DNA from: Wuchereria bancrofti
Taxonomy: Eukaryota; Nematoda; Chromadorea; Rhabditida; Onchocercidae
DNA length: 64,000 bases
Reading direction: 5' to 3'
Assembly: GCA_005281725.1 (NCBI GenBank)
Contig: SSBO01000001.1
Span: forward strand, 8,863,334-8,927,333
Every line of letters begins with the position of its first letter. Position 1 is the stretch's first letter. A program made the translations under genes and the position numbers. The notes under the pieces were generated by a model. The model worked only from the letters and a program-made list of their open reading frames with translations. It had not been told where the DNA came from and ran no database searches. Below are positions 13,655 through 26,400 of this stretch, piece after piece.

Positions 13655-15555
13655 CATCCGTTTATCTCTCTGGAGAGTAGATCGTCTCGAGACGGCAATT
13701 CGCCATCAAATGCCTCATAAATTTGCATAACACAGGGACTAGTTCTGTTTCCTTTGAAACGATATCAGTTTTTGCAATGACATCACAAATTCGATTTGTT
13801 ATTCCAAATAATTCTTAACCGGAAGCAGCCTTTTCGTGACTTATAATGCTTTGAGAGGAAAAACTATAACAATTTTTTGTTACAATTTATTTCTTTTTAA
13901 CTTTTGATTCGAATTTCTTATTAAGTAGAAGTTTATAGTTCTATTAATTTTCAGTCCACATTATCACTATGTGTTTTTTTGCAGATGTTTGTTACAGATT
14001 AAAATTTGAAATTTCGGGAATTTTTAAAACATTTTAAACTGAAAATAATTTGTCATCGTAATCTTTCTTTAAAACACCGCTTTATCTGGTATTACTGCTA
14101 TCGTTCTAGCATTAAAATAGTGGGATAAATTTCTATTTGTTTAATAAAAAGTTGATCATATCATTTTACCTGATACGGTACCATATTTGTTCAGGGACCA
14201 GTGTCGTGGTTGTTTTTATTGGTGTCGTAGGCGTCTTCGAACCTTAAATTATGATAAGTAATTATAAAATGATACCTATAAGGCCCTGAATAAATTTGTA
14301 CAAATTTCTAAGTATTATTTATTAATTCGAAAATTGCTATAATTGAAAAAATGCTTACATTTAAAATTTGTTCCATATTTTCTCTCATTTTAAAAATTTC
14401 GGGGCCTAATATTTTAGATTGTAACCATGGGAAAATGTCCCAAAAATAAACTATTATTATATTAGGCATTCCCATTGAAGCCAGTTAAAATAATATTTGC
14501 GGATATTTTCTGAAATGTACCATCAGCAACTTTAAAAGAGATTTAGATTAAAATTAGAATTTTAACCGAAATATTCGGAATCTATCATACTGTGCTGTAA
14601 ATATTCATTGTCATAAAGAGTTATGTTATTTTATGTTATTGGAAAGATTTTTGAGATTTCACTAAATTTATTTATTTCAACAATTATAAAAGGTATTTCA
14701 ATTTTTTTCATTTCCATTTTAATCCTTTTGCTATTTAGTACATAAGTTTTTTGCAGTGCTTATAATGCATCGACCAAGACGAAGTTTTGAAATGGTACTG
14801 CAAGAAGTGTGTGTACAACATCGTTCGGTGGACACAATGCGAAATGTCCACCTTGCCAAAGTAGTAAGTAAAGAGTCATTGAAATGTGAAATTAAAACAG
14901 ACAATGAAAATGTTGTCAGATCGAGAAATTCCTCGTAAATAGCAAATGCTTTCATACTGAATTTTGTTTGAAATGCTACGCTGTTTAAATTTTTTATTTT
15001 TGAAAAATTATCATAGAAATAAAAGAATCTGGAAGATAATTTAAGTTAGATTCTATGTAGGTTAAACATTATATTTCCAGCAAAATGTTCTTTTTTAATG
15101 TTTGAGTAGTATAGATTTGTTTATAAATTTATATCCGCCACTACCAGAAATATCGATTGAATACGGAAGAGAAATGGAAAATAACCTTTTATTACTTTGA
15201 AATGAACATTTTTTAGAAAAAAAAACTAGTTGTGCAGAAATTTGATCACTTTATAATTTCTATGCTTATTTATTCTCAGAAAGTTTCATATTTATAAACC
15301 AAATACTGTATGCCTCAATTATAAATACAAATTAGACTTTATTTAAAAATTCTGTTTGTTTTTCAGATGTCACCGACCGAATATGACATTGTCTATTGCA
15401 ATAACAATAATGACAATAACAATAATAATAATAATAATGGTTTTTTGTCGACGGTGAAAACGATTATTCACGACGCCTCGATTAGATCACCTCCAATTTT
15501 GATAAAAATACCGGAAAATTTCCAAAATCAAAAGATTCAACGATTTTTTCTATAA
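12122..15555 (+). CDS. Unrecognised three-exon protein, weak doublecortin-like stretch
   Basis: Exons 12122-12428, 14757-14863 and 15367-15555 join in phase into 603 nt (200 aa). Donors are GTAAGCC and GTAAGTA, acceptors TTTTTTGCAG and TTTTTCAG, all good. An alternative start at 12224 gives a 166-aa protein beginning MSSLCRCF, whose two cysteines could be palmitoylated; I cannot choose between the starts, though a TTATAG trans-splice-like acceptor lies just before 12122. Residues about 70-100 are acidic. The exon 2 segment with RPRRSFEMVLQEV resembles the core of doublecortin (DCX) domains, but the match is short and the rest diverges. Exon 3 has an Asn run encoded by an AAT/AAC microsatellite, then a basic and hydrophobic tail ending QRFFL. 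The function is unknown. The gene is real by splice phase, but further exons cannot be excluded. Confidence 0.6.
13071..13436. repeat. 28-bp tandem repeat, about 13 copies
   Basis: Near-identical units of the form TCTCTCATATCAATGATACC plus AGTCAGAC. One early unit has lost three bases and one later unit has a single C-to-T change. It lies in intron 1 of the 12122-15555 gene. The homogeneity suggests recent expansion. Confidence 0.95.
13615..13652. repeat. (CT)n microsatellite
   Basis: Near-perfect CT dinucleotide run in intron 1 of the 12122-15555 gene. It gives false Ser/Leu and Glu/Arg frames on the two strands. Confidence 0.95.
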
Positions 15556-17454
15556 TTTTTCCTTCCTTAATGCTAGTTATCATTTCCATTTCCATTCAGT
15601 GAATGCCGACAAGATTTATTTAAAAAAGAAAAAGTTTGAGAAATTTAAAAACACGCGGAATTATTTGAAGCATTTGAATTTATACTGAATTAATTTTTTA
15701 TTTTGTTTTATTTATTTGTATTGAAGTTTATCTTTTGTAGCATGAATGACAATACATTTTCTCGTTTTAAATTAAGAAAGATTTTTTAGCTTTTGTCAGA
15801 GAGTATATTGAAATGATTAAACTTTATTTACGTTCAATTCCTTTTCTACGGTCTCGCACATTCTTATCAATGCTTATCATTTCTGATATGAAATATTGAG
15901 TAGCATAATAATAGCAGCAATTATTTCCATTCATTCAATTCTTCATTTCAATGTACTTTGTGAATGAAAAGTTATTTGCTGTAGAATGCAGAGATTACTA
16001 CTTTTCAATGCATTGGAGCAAATTTTGAAATGAAATAAAGCATTTGTAAATTTTCTTTCTGGCCTTCATTGTTACACCGTAATTGCGTTACGGTATATTA
16101 ATTGATAGAATTTGTGAAAGGTACAACAGACAATTAAGTGCGCAATACTCTCAAATTTTTGATAAAATTCAATTGATTAGCTTGGTTTTGAATGTTATTT
16201 AGTGTGAAAAATGATGTTAAGACTTATGAATAAAATTCAAGGTATTAAGAATAATTAAAAAAATGCATCTCTGGTTTCAAAAACATCAAATGTTTTGCAT
16301 TTTAAAGTTTAAATTTCAAAAATTAATATCGAACAGTTCGTTTGCCAAATGTCTTCCAATTATAATTTCACAAAGTCTTGTCAGTTGAATCGTGGGCCAA
16401 AGTGGAAAATATGAAATTGATAAAATAATTCATAGATTTTATGATACATATATAATTTTTTGAATGCACTAAATATTTAAGATTAGAATTTCAACACTTT
16501 AATGCTTTATTCTCCCCATTTATTACCATTCAAAAAATGAACAAATTTTCTTTTTCTTTTGTTTTAAAAAAGAAAAGGAGGAAAAAGAAATCAAACAAAT
16601 GGTTTGATAACATTGTTTGCTATTTTATACAATTCTGGAGTTAAAATTTAAAAAAAAATTTTCGAAGGTAAATTTTCTGCTATATTTATGATGAAAAACC
16701 ATAATTAATGAGAAAATGAATGATCTGACGTCGACTAATTTTTATTAAATTCTTGGTTATTTCGACATATGCATGAGCCTTCAGATGAGCATTCAAAGTT
16801 ATTAACTAATAACTTCTTTTGCACAACAATAGAAAATCTGATAAAGTTATGAAAACATAATCGATAATCGACTAATTTCATTTCTATAATGAAGGAATAA
16901 AGGAAAAGAAGGAAAGAAAACGAGAAAATAAATGAAAAAACAAATAAACAAATAATAATTGAAGTGAAAATAAAATAATAACATGGAGACTTAATATTTA
17001 ATCGCATTAAAGTTGAAAATAAATATTTACTGGTATTTAATCGTTTAAAAAATTCATATTTAATCGTTTAAAAAATTCAAAGAAAATATCAGGTAAAAGT
17101 GATTTGGTTTGGGATTTGGCATTATATCATAAATGAAAGGGAAATTAATTTCTGTAAAAAAATTAGAATTTCGTGAAAGTTGCGTGAATTCATTTTTTTG
17201 ACAAATTCAATGTATGAGTTGCTATTACTTATTTTATTTCCTTTTTTTTTACAAGAAGAAAGAATTAAAAGTTATATTACTTACTAACTAGTTTTATTTT
17301 TAATAAAATATAAACAATAAATGATACCTTTCTCAATAATTAATAATATTACATAACAAAATATTGCAGCTTAGTTTCAAATGTTAGCAAATAAAATTCT
17401 TCAGTTAAGAAAATGATTCTCTTTAAACTGTAACAGGAAAAACGTAAAATGTAA
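15556..17454. other. Intergenic, no gene seen
   Basis: About 1.9 kb between a + strand gene and the 3' end of the minus-strand PLC-like gene, so a convergent junction. An AATAAA on the minus strand (TTTATT at about 17293-17298) is a candidate poly(A) signal for the latter, but such hexamers are common in this AT-rich sequence. Confidence 0.45.
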
Positions 17455-20400
17455 TTAACAGGTAGGAGAACGTGAAAAACGATTTTTACGTATTTCAGTG
17501 GTGGATTTTTCGGATAATATTCCCAGTGTACAGCCAACATCAAATACCTGAAATATAGTATTATTTTGATTTTTTTAAGTTTCAGATTCAGTTTATTAAT
17601 TTAATTTTGCTTGCACCACATATTTGAATACATTGCAGTTCAAGTTTTTCTTTCGCACCGATCTAAATTAATTCAATTTAATTCAAATCCAATTTGGTAT
17701 TGCATAATTTAATACCGTTTTATTGATTACAAAATACCAATTCAAAGAGTCCAACTATTATCTAATAAATATAACTCATTACATTTATATTCAAATAGTG
17801 CCGATTAAATTGTAAAACAATAAAAAACAATTGAAAATAAATTTCGGTTGAAAACAGATTTGAAATAAAATTTTTTAGTCTTTTCTCTTTTTTACATTTC
17901 GTTTCCTGCTATTCATCACTTATATATTTGTTCCACTTTTTCTCCTCTTTGGTCATTTTAATGTCCACTTCTACCTTTGCCTCTGCAACTCTTATCTGAC
18001 CAAATATTCATTATACTTTTTTAGGTTCGCATACTTCTGGCTAATTGATAAGTCATAGACATCATTGAACAAATATATTTTATATAAGATAGTTAAAGCT
18101 AAAAAAGCAGAATAGAAAAACTCCATCATATAATAAAAGTTCTAGTTTTACTCCATTCACAAATTGTTTGAAAAAAATAAAAAAATCAAGTAAAAACGAA
18201 GTAACGAACTTGTTTCACAATATTATTAGCTTCAATTTGTGTTTTGTTCATCAATGTTAGATGTGTTTTTAAAAGTCTAACATTCCATGCAAAATTTTCC
18301 ACTGCTCGATTAGCTTTTGCACCATGTAATCCAGCATTCACACATAGTTGTGACAATTCAGTGTTACATTCGCTGATGCGTTTCGTTGCCGTTTCTAACT
18401 AAAAAATATTTTACTGCTTAATAACTAAAATTTATTATTCATTCTTATTTTAAACAAATGAATAAAATTTATATCGTACAACACTTTTTTGAAGAGAACA
18501 ATATGATTAATAAATTTGAAAGGTACATATAATAATAATAATAACTTCAATTTATGAATTTCCCTATTCTTTTTTAATTCTTAAACAAACCTTTGTCAAC
18601 AATGGATCAGTATTAACTAGTATTTTTGCACAAATATCCAGAAGTTCAGACATTGAATCGAATGTTTTCTGCAGCTCTGCGGGAAATATGCCTCGTGTTA
18701 CGATCATCGGATACTGTAATATTGGATACTGTGTGTCGCTTTTTTAAATGCTGTTGTTTTATTGGAAACAAATTGCATCTCTAAGACAGTGAAAATAAAA
18801 TATTTCGAAATGTCATATCATGCAGTGACATTAGCTGTAGATTTATATGCAATTTCATCCCAAATTTTGTTTCTTTGCTTTTAAATACTTAAAAAAAAGA
18901 ACTGATACTATAATTTAGTTAGTCAAAAATGATTGCAGCGAATTTCTGGCATAATTTTTTCTCTAAATGAAGGAAATAAAAATTGCTGGTGAATTTATCC
19001 AAAGTTTATTTTTATCACTTACAAAAACAATTTCCATTGAATATGTGTCAGTCTAAAAAAGCATACTGCCATTGTTCTTAATTCAGTTCAAAATTTCAAA
19101 TTCCATATTTTTTCAAAAACTTAAAAATTTTCAAATTTATGATCATTTAAAACATATTTGTTTGAAAAGTTATCTAAGTACAATTAAATCAACTGCGATT
19201 TTTGCTAGTGAAAACCCAAATTAAGCATTAAATAAATTTTAGCCCGATTGAAATCATAAATTTGAGGTTCGAATTGTTGTTCAACTTATTACATAATTGA
19301 TTTCACTGAATTTTGCATTAATTTATACACTTATAAATGTCAAACCTAATTTTATTGCTTGTCAAGTTACAATAACTTACTAATTAAAGAATTACTTGTT
19401 ATTATCTGAGTCACTAAATTTCTCCAAATTGAAATTTTCGAACTATTTTTAATTGAGTAACATACAGTTTTCTCATCGCTGCAAATTGCAAAACTTGGCG
19501 CATATTCCACAAATTCGGTCGGATCATCAGATCTGTGCGGTGAATGCGGGGGTGATACTATAATGCATTATTGGTAATAATTCATTAGTCCATTTCATTA
19601 GTTTTGTATTAAATTAATTTCTTAATTAATAGATTTACTTCTAAACTTGGACTATTCGACCACTCAAGTAATACACTTTTTGATTAATAACGTGATTGAT
19701 TGAAATATTTTAGGACAGAACAAATATGAAGAAGAAATTTACTCTTTGTCCATTATTAAATTATTATTCCATTTATTTTTCATGCTGTTGAAAAACTATC
19801 GCAAAACAATTATTCTTTTCCGACTAATTAGTTTTTCTTCACTCAATTTAAAATTTTCTTGCACAAATTTAGCAAATAAGTTAAGTGAAATATTAAATTT
19901 ATCATATTTTTAACAAGTGTTTATGACTTAATTTTCGGAATAATACCTTGAAATGAACCGAAACTGATAAAAATCGTACTAACAAACCATTCATTGCAGC
20001 AGTTTTCGTCCTCGTTAACATAAGTCGTAAACCTTGTCGTATAGTACCAGCCGGTCCAACACCACAATCGTCTCGCCACTTCACCTATAATTAACTTTAT
20101 CAAAATTTTCAAATAAAATTTTTTTTAATTATTTCAAATAATGAAATATCTTCAAATTTTCAGCGCAATTGCACTTAGATTTGCATTCTTATTCATTATC
20201 TCTCTTTTCCCCGCTTTTTCGAGGTAAATTAAACGAACCAATGAAGATTCAAGTATGCTACGCATTTCAATTGATACAGCTAATGGTACAATTGCTTGCT
20301 TGAAATATTCATCCACTGATTTAATGCCGATCGATTTCACGCCCGTAACAGTCCGTGTATTTTTGCGCTTCACTGACATTCCTCTCTTTCGTGCTTTCTG

Positions 20401-23400
20401 GAATTTGAAAAGATTCCGATTGCATTTTAAATAGCTTTGAAATTATGCTTAATAGTATTGTGCATTGACACGAAAAGTTTTCATAACTAATTAAATGAAA
20501 ATGAACGATTATATTTCGCAAAAAATCTAAAAGAAACAAAATTGGGTAACAATCTCATCCATAATTTATGATTTTTGTATCAAAAATTATAATTAATTAA
20601 CAGTGCAATTAGCTTTTTTCATTGATTTTAGAATCTCTTAATTTTTATCTACAAAAATATGTAGCACTTAAAACTGAAATTATCAGTTGTTCTTAAATGT
20701 CACGATTTAAGCATTGTGATTGACTTTATAATAGCATGAAATTATACAAGTTATTGCATTTATTCATAATGATGATCGCTGACAGCTTATAAAGAAGTTA
20801 TATAGGAAATCTGAATAAGAATAATATATAATTCAAATTTTGTTTTGCTGAAAAATAAGCTAAAGTAAAGAGAGAGGGATAGAATGCTTTAAAATAGGAT
20901 TTCAAAAGATTAATTGAGAGCAACAACCATTAAATGTTTAGAAATCAGAAATCAATGTATGCTTCATATTATATTACAAAAAAAAATTCCATTCTCAACA
21001 TTTATCTTTTGTTCAAAATAGGTGTTTAGTGGAATAATAATAATAATAGTAATAATAATAATAGTAATAGTAATAATGAAGAACAGTAATGATAGTAATA
21101 ATAATAATAAACAATAATAATAATAATAATAAATAAGAGTATTTTTTTCTATTAGCGCAATAATAATAAATAATAGTAACGTTCTTTTGTCCTTAAAAAA
21201 TAAAAAGCAAAATTTTTGGCAGAAGAAAAATGAAAGAAAAAGGAGAAAAAGCATGTTCCTTAGTTCCTTAAAAATAAAAATAAAGGAAAAAATGACGAAA
21301 AGCTTGTTCCTCTTTAGAACTTTCATTATCAAAACAATATAAAGATTTCTAAAGAATGTGAACTAACTAGTATTCCCCTTGAGATGATTAAGATTTACCA
21401 TCTTCCAAATTAGTTTTTCTTTTCACTTCCATTTTAACGATACTTGCCTTATTCAATAAAAAAAATCTAAAAATAAAAGTAAACAACAATTTCAAAACAA
21501 CTCTTCACACTTCAATAGTAATAATATTTCCTTTTTTTTAATTAAATCGTTTCCATACGAATATAAATTCATATCTATTAAACTAAAAACCCATCAATGT
21601 TTACACTTGTAACTAATTTATATTTACTCTAAAGATTTAATTAAAAAGAAGCAATAGCAATAATTTTCACTGATGATACAAGAAGTACCTTACATAATAA
21701 TACCACACAAATCCATTTTAAATGACACATCTAATTTGCATACTTTCTCATTAAAGACCTTTACAACAAAAACTTTCTTTTATCTCAATTATACCGGCGT
21801 TAATGCTAAATTAAGCAAAAGAAATGAAAACTGCAAATCACTTTGTCAGAATCGCTGTTGTCAATAATATGCAAATTGCAGTTAGTCGGATAACAACCGG
21901 AATGGATTAATACAGCCTAATTACCTTAACTGCGTGATATAATGGAATTTGTCAGATTAAAAAGTAGTGAAAGTAAAATTTTGAATTATTGAAAGACACA
22001 ACAATTCATACTGATTAATCAATATTTTCGATAGAGTATGATTATTGATTTGGATGAAATCATTGGTGATTAAAGATAAACAAGAATCTGTGTTCACTTT
22101 GATATTATTTACATTTGCATAACATGTAGCAGAATTGCCATTTCTTAAATAAATGCATGTCGCTAAGTTTTCCTGCAATTTTGCAAATGCATGTGACAAT
22201 TTCGCTTCTCATTCACTTACCACCTGTTTCTCTTCGTTCTCACAATTACTTGTCTCCACTTTGCATCCCTTATTGTTTGCTCATTTACTTTGTTATAAAC
22301 TTTAGATGAAATATTTTGTCATAGCAAGCCTTTCTATTTCATATTTTAATTTCACCGCTAAAAGTTATAGTAATTAGCAGTTTTAATAATTAGCGCTGTT
22401 CGTTATTATGCATTCATATTTGCTCAATTATTGTAATGCAAAAATTGTGCACCAACAAATTCTTCGTGCAAAAGGAAATAAAAAAAGAACATATGTTTCC
22501 CTAATTTTTCTCTATAAAACAAAAGTTATGGTAGAAATTTTTGAAAGAATTTTGATGCTCTTGACGTCATAGAAAGAGGAAAGAAAATAGAAAAGCAAAA
22601 AATCGAAATAAGAAAAAATTTCCAGTCATTTTATTTTGCCCTAAATCAAATCTCTTCGCCATCCATCCATCCATCCATTTATGTTCTTTCAATCCCCTTT
22701 ATTTCTGGTTGGGCAAAAAAGAGCAAAAGAGGGAAAAGATACATAAATATGAAAACTACTAGTAAGAGCTCTCAGCTTTAGAATTTATAATGATAATATC
22801 GTTGATTGCAATCATAATCATGAAATATAATCATAATTAGAGAGCATCATGCTGATTATGAAATATTTATAATTTTGGAAATTTCTTAATGAAATGTGGA
22901 AAAATTGAATGATAATGATGCTATCATTGCAAATTAAGAATACTAATTTTTGAGATATTAGCCAATCTCGAATGGCATTAATTGCTAATATCTTTGGCAT
23001 TGGGATTTGATAATACTCTCAAATAAGATTTCATTTATAGTATTAATTTTTTTAATGCTTACACTACGAGTATCATTGTATTGTCGTGAAAACTATGAAT
23101 GTCTCACATACTTCAAACTGATCTGTTTCATACTGTATGACAAATTATAATTAAAGCTTAAATTACATTTAATTTTATGATCTGAAATTATTCATTACCC
23201 CTCCACCATATCGATTTGTCACCGCGACATGCACGAAAAGTGTGCAATTTTCCAATACTTCGCCTTCGTTATTCAATAAAGGTACATGACGATAGCCTAA
23301 AATTTAAGACAAAAAGAGAAAGAAAGAAAATGATTTTTAATTTCAAAAGTTGATAAAAACAAAATATGATAGATTTATGAATTAAAAAGAAGAAAAATTT

Positions 23401-26400
23401 TTGGAACTACTAATAGTAAAGTAAAATAACAAAGTTATTGTAAGTTAATCAGAATGGATAAACATGAAATCGCCACCATATTACTCTGTTTCTTTTTTCA
23501 AAAAAAAAAATAACGTTTATTCTCTTTTAAAAAGAATCAAAATTATTGAATTTTAAAAGTAATCAAATTATGAAGATGGAATCATCTTTAAAAAAGCAGC
23601 AAAAAGTAGAAAAAATTTTTTTGAAGCTTTTTTTTGAAATAATTTATGAGTTCACACAAATATTGTCAAATTCTAAATCTACTGCCAACAATTTTGGAAG
23701 GTGAAAAATCAAATCTTCTGGAAAATTTTATTTATTTACTTTTTTTTTTTTCTCTTGCGTCTTCGAAAACTTAGGGTAGTTTGAATGCTTACCATTTTTC
23801 AAGCATTCAAAAGGTATGGTGTATTGTCCAATGAAATCATCATCGATGAAGTCATCATCGAGTACGAGAAATCTGATTAACGCCATTTCGGGTACAGTAA
23901 TTTCAAATTGGAATGATTCATCAAATGCTGGATTAGCACCTGAATGATTTAAAAAATTTGATAGATGATTTGATGTAAAAATCAATAACAGATTGCTACA
24001 ATAGTTTATCTTGCTTTTTGTTAAATAAAATTTATGAAATTTTTTTTTTCAATCTTTAGTCAATAATATCAATTAATTCAGTAAATAGTTTCAAAATTTC
24101 TCACTTTATAAAATAAAAAAGAAAAAAATGATATCGGATATATATTGTTAAACTAGCTTACCATCATTCTTCACAGTTCTCGTCCTTTCTTCGGTACAAT
24201 CAGTAGGGCAACCAAAGATTTCTACTACCACATAAGGATCGGTCGAATTACCTTTTGCTGTCGATCCGCGAGGTCGAGGAAGATGTTGACCCGATAAAAT
24301 TCGTAAATACAAAATCTGAAAATTCCAATAATATCGGAAAGAAAAGTGTCAACTAAATTTAAAAACAATTTTACTCTATTATTCACTTATTGCTTATTAG
24401 CAACAAATGTTGCTGCAACAATAGTTACTTCAATTTTACTGTACTTGCATTATCTTATTGTTTTACTGCTACAGCATTATCTTATTGTTTTACTGCTACA
24501 AAATAATACGTAACAATGAAACATTCCTCTTCTACTATTTACTTTTAATTGTTTTATTGAATTAATATTACAAAAAACACTGAATTAAAAAATAGATTTA
24601 AGGAAGAAATTTGAAGTCTGAGGAAGCTTCTCGAAAAAATTTTTTTCGATATTTATAAATCTAAATTTTGCTATAAAATTTTTACATTTTCACACTATTT
24701 TATTTATTGCTCAAAGATATCAGTGATAAACCTGTGGTGGAATTGGCATTATATCTCCAGGTGTATATATTTCTTCGCGCATTATCGATGGTTTAAGAAC
24801 ATAACCACATCCACCGTTTTCCGAGAATTTCCCCTGCTAAATAAATGTTTATTAAATTAACTATTAACTTTAATAACAATGTTATTATTTGCCTAGTAAT
24901 TATTTACACAACGTTTTGCTTATCGTTATTCGCCAATGCTGCTATATATATAGGAATATTTGCTTAACAAAGATTTAATTTTTAAAAAGATAAAAAGAAG
25001 AAATAAAAAGAAGCCTGTAAGTCCATCATAAGTCCCAATGTTTGATAATTTAATGAAACCATTTGAATACCATAATTCCAGAATTCTTGTGGGTTCATAT
25101 TTGATGAATCAATGCTAAAAAAATTAACTACTGCATTAATTGTTAAATGCTTGAAGCAATTTTCTTTTTTTGCGAGGATTAAAGCCAAATATGATTTTCA
25201 AAAAAGACAGTTGAAAATAAAACAAAACTAATGAAATTTCTTTATAACAGCCATCATAAAAAGGAATGACAATAATTTAACTTGTTTTTTTTTTTTTATT
25301 ATTTCAGCAATATCAAGGTGTGATCAAAACAGAAATATTCTAAATTAACAATTTGCATTATATTAGGATGCACTACTTCAATTAATTAATAACACTTCAT
25401 TTTAGCGAGAATTTTTTCTTTTTCGCCCTTTATTCCAAGAAAACAACTGAATTTTAGTATTGTTATTGCTTGGATAAAAGAAGAAGTATTAATGAAAACA
25501 AGTTCAAAATATTGTTGCATAAGATTACAAACTTACCGCGATGCATCTGGTGTTAAAAGCATCAGATGATCTTTCGCAATTCGAGCTAATTCTGATGGAA
25601 AATTTTGTATCATTTTATGACAGTTATGTTCAGATGATAGTAAAAGATGGCAATTTTTATTTGCTGTAAATAAATATTACTTATCATCTTAATACGTAAT
25701 TTTAGTACAGTAATTGGAGGTTAATAATTAATAAAAAATAAATGCCAATAAAAGTATGGAAGAATAATGAAAATATATATGCCGCACTATAATTTTTAAA
25801 GAAGCAAGTTCGACAATATCAAATGATAATGAAAGCTTTACTTGCTGTAGCGCATACGATGAGCTACCGTAATCAGAATGGAAAGCATTCTGTAGACACA
25901 GTATTCTTAGTTTATAAGAAGCTTACGCATATCAGACGTACTGAGTGGCGCTTCTTTGAATACAGCTGGGATTGCCCATGGACACATTAAATCTGATAAT
26001 TTACGGCAAAAAAGCATTCGTTTAGGACTTTTCGACGAAGAATCAATCGCTTCACCGGATTGCGCCTCAAATTTCTCATTTTCTACAGTTACTTCAGAGA
26101 TATCGTTCTCGAGCCCTTGAATTTGTTCACCCTGGAAACAATAACTAAAACACATTAGCAGGAAATTATACAGAAATATTTCTTTTTTCAAATTAATCTG
26201 TTTGATTGTTGAATTTAGAATTTTTGTTAATTTAAACATTTCTAACACAAGTTCAATTGAAATTTTCATTGAAATTTAATTATGCAAGAAAAATCTATTA
26301 CGGAAGAAAAAATTCCAAATCAAGTGTGTTTTTTTTTACACATTATTTATTTTCTTCTTTCATACTAAAATTTCTGGAAAATTTTCACAAAATATGAATT

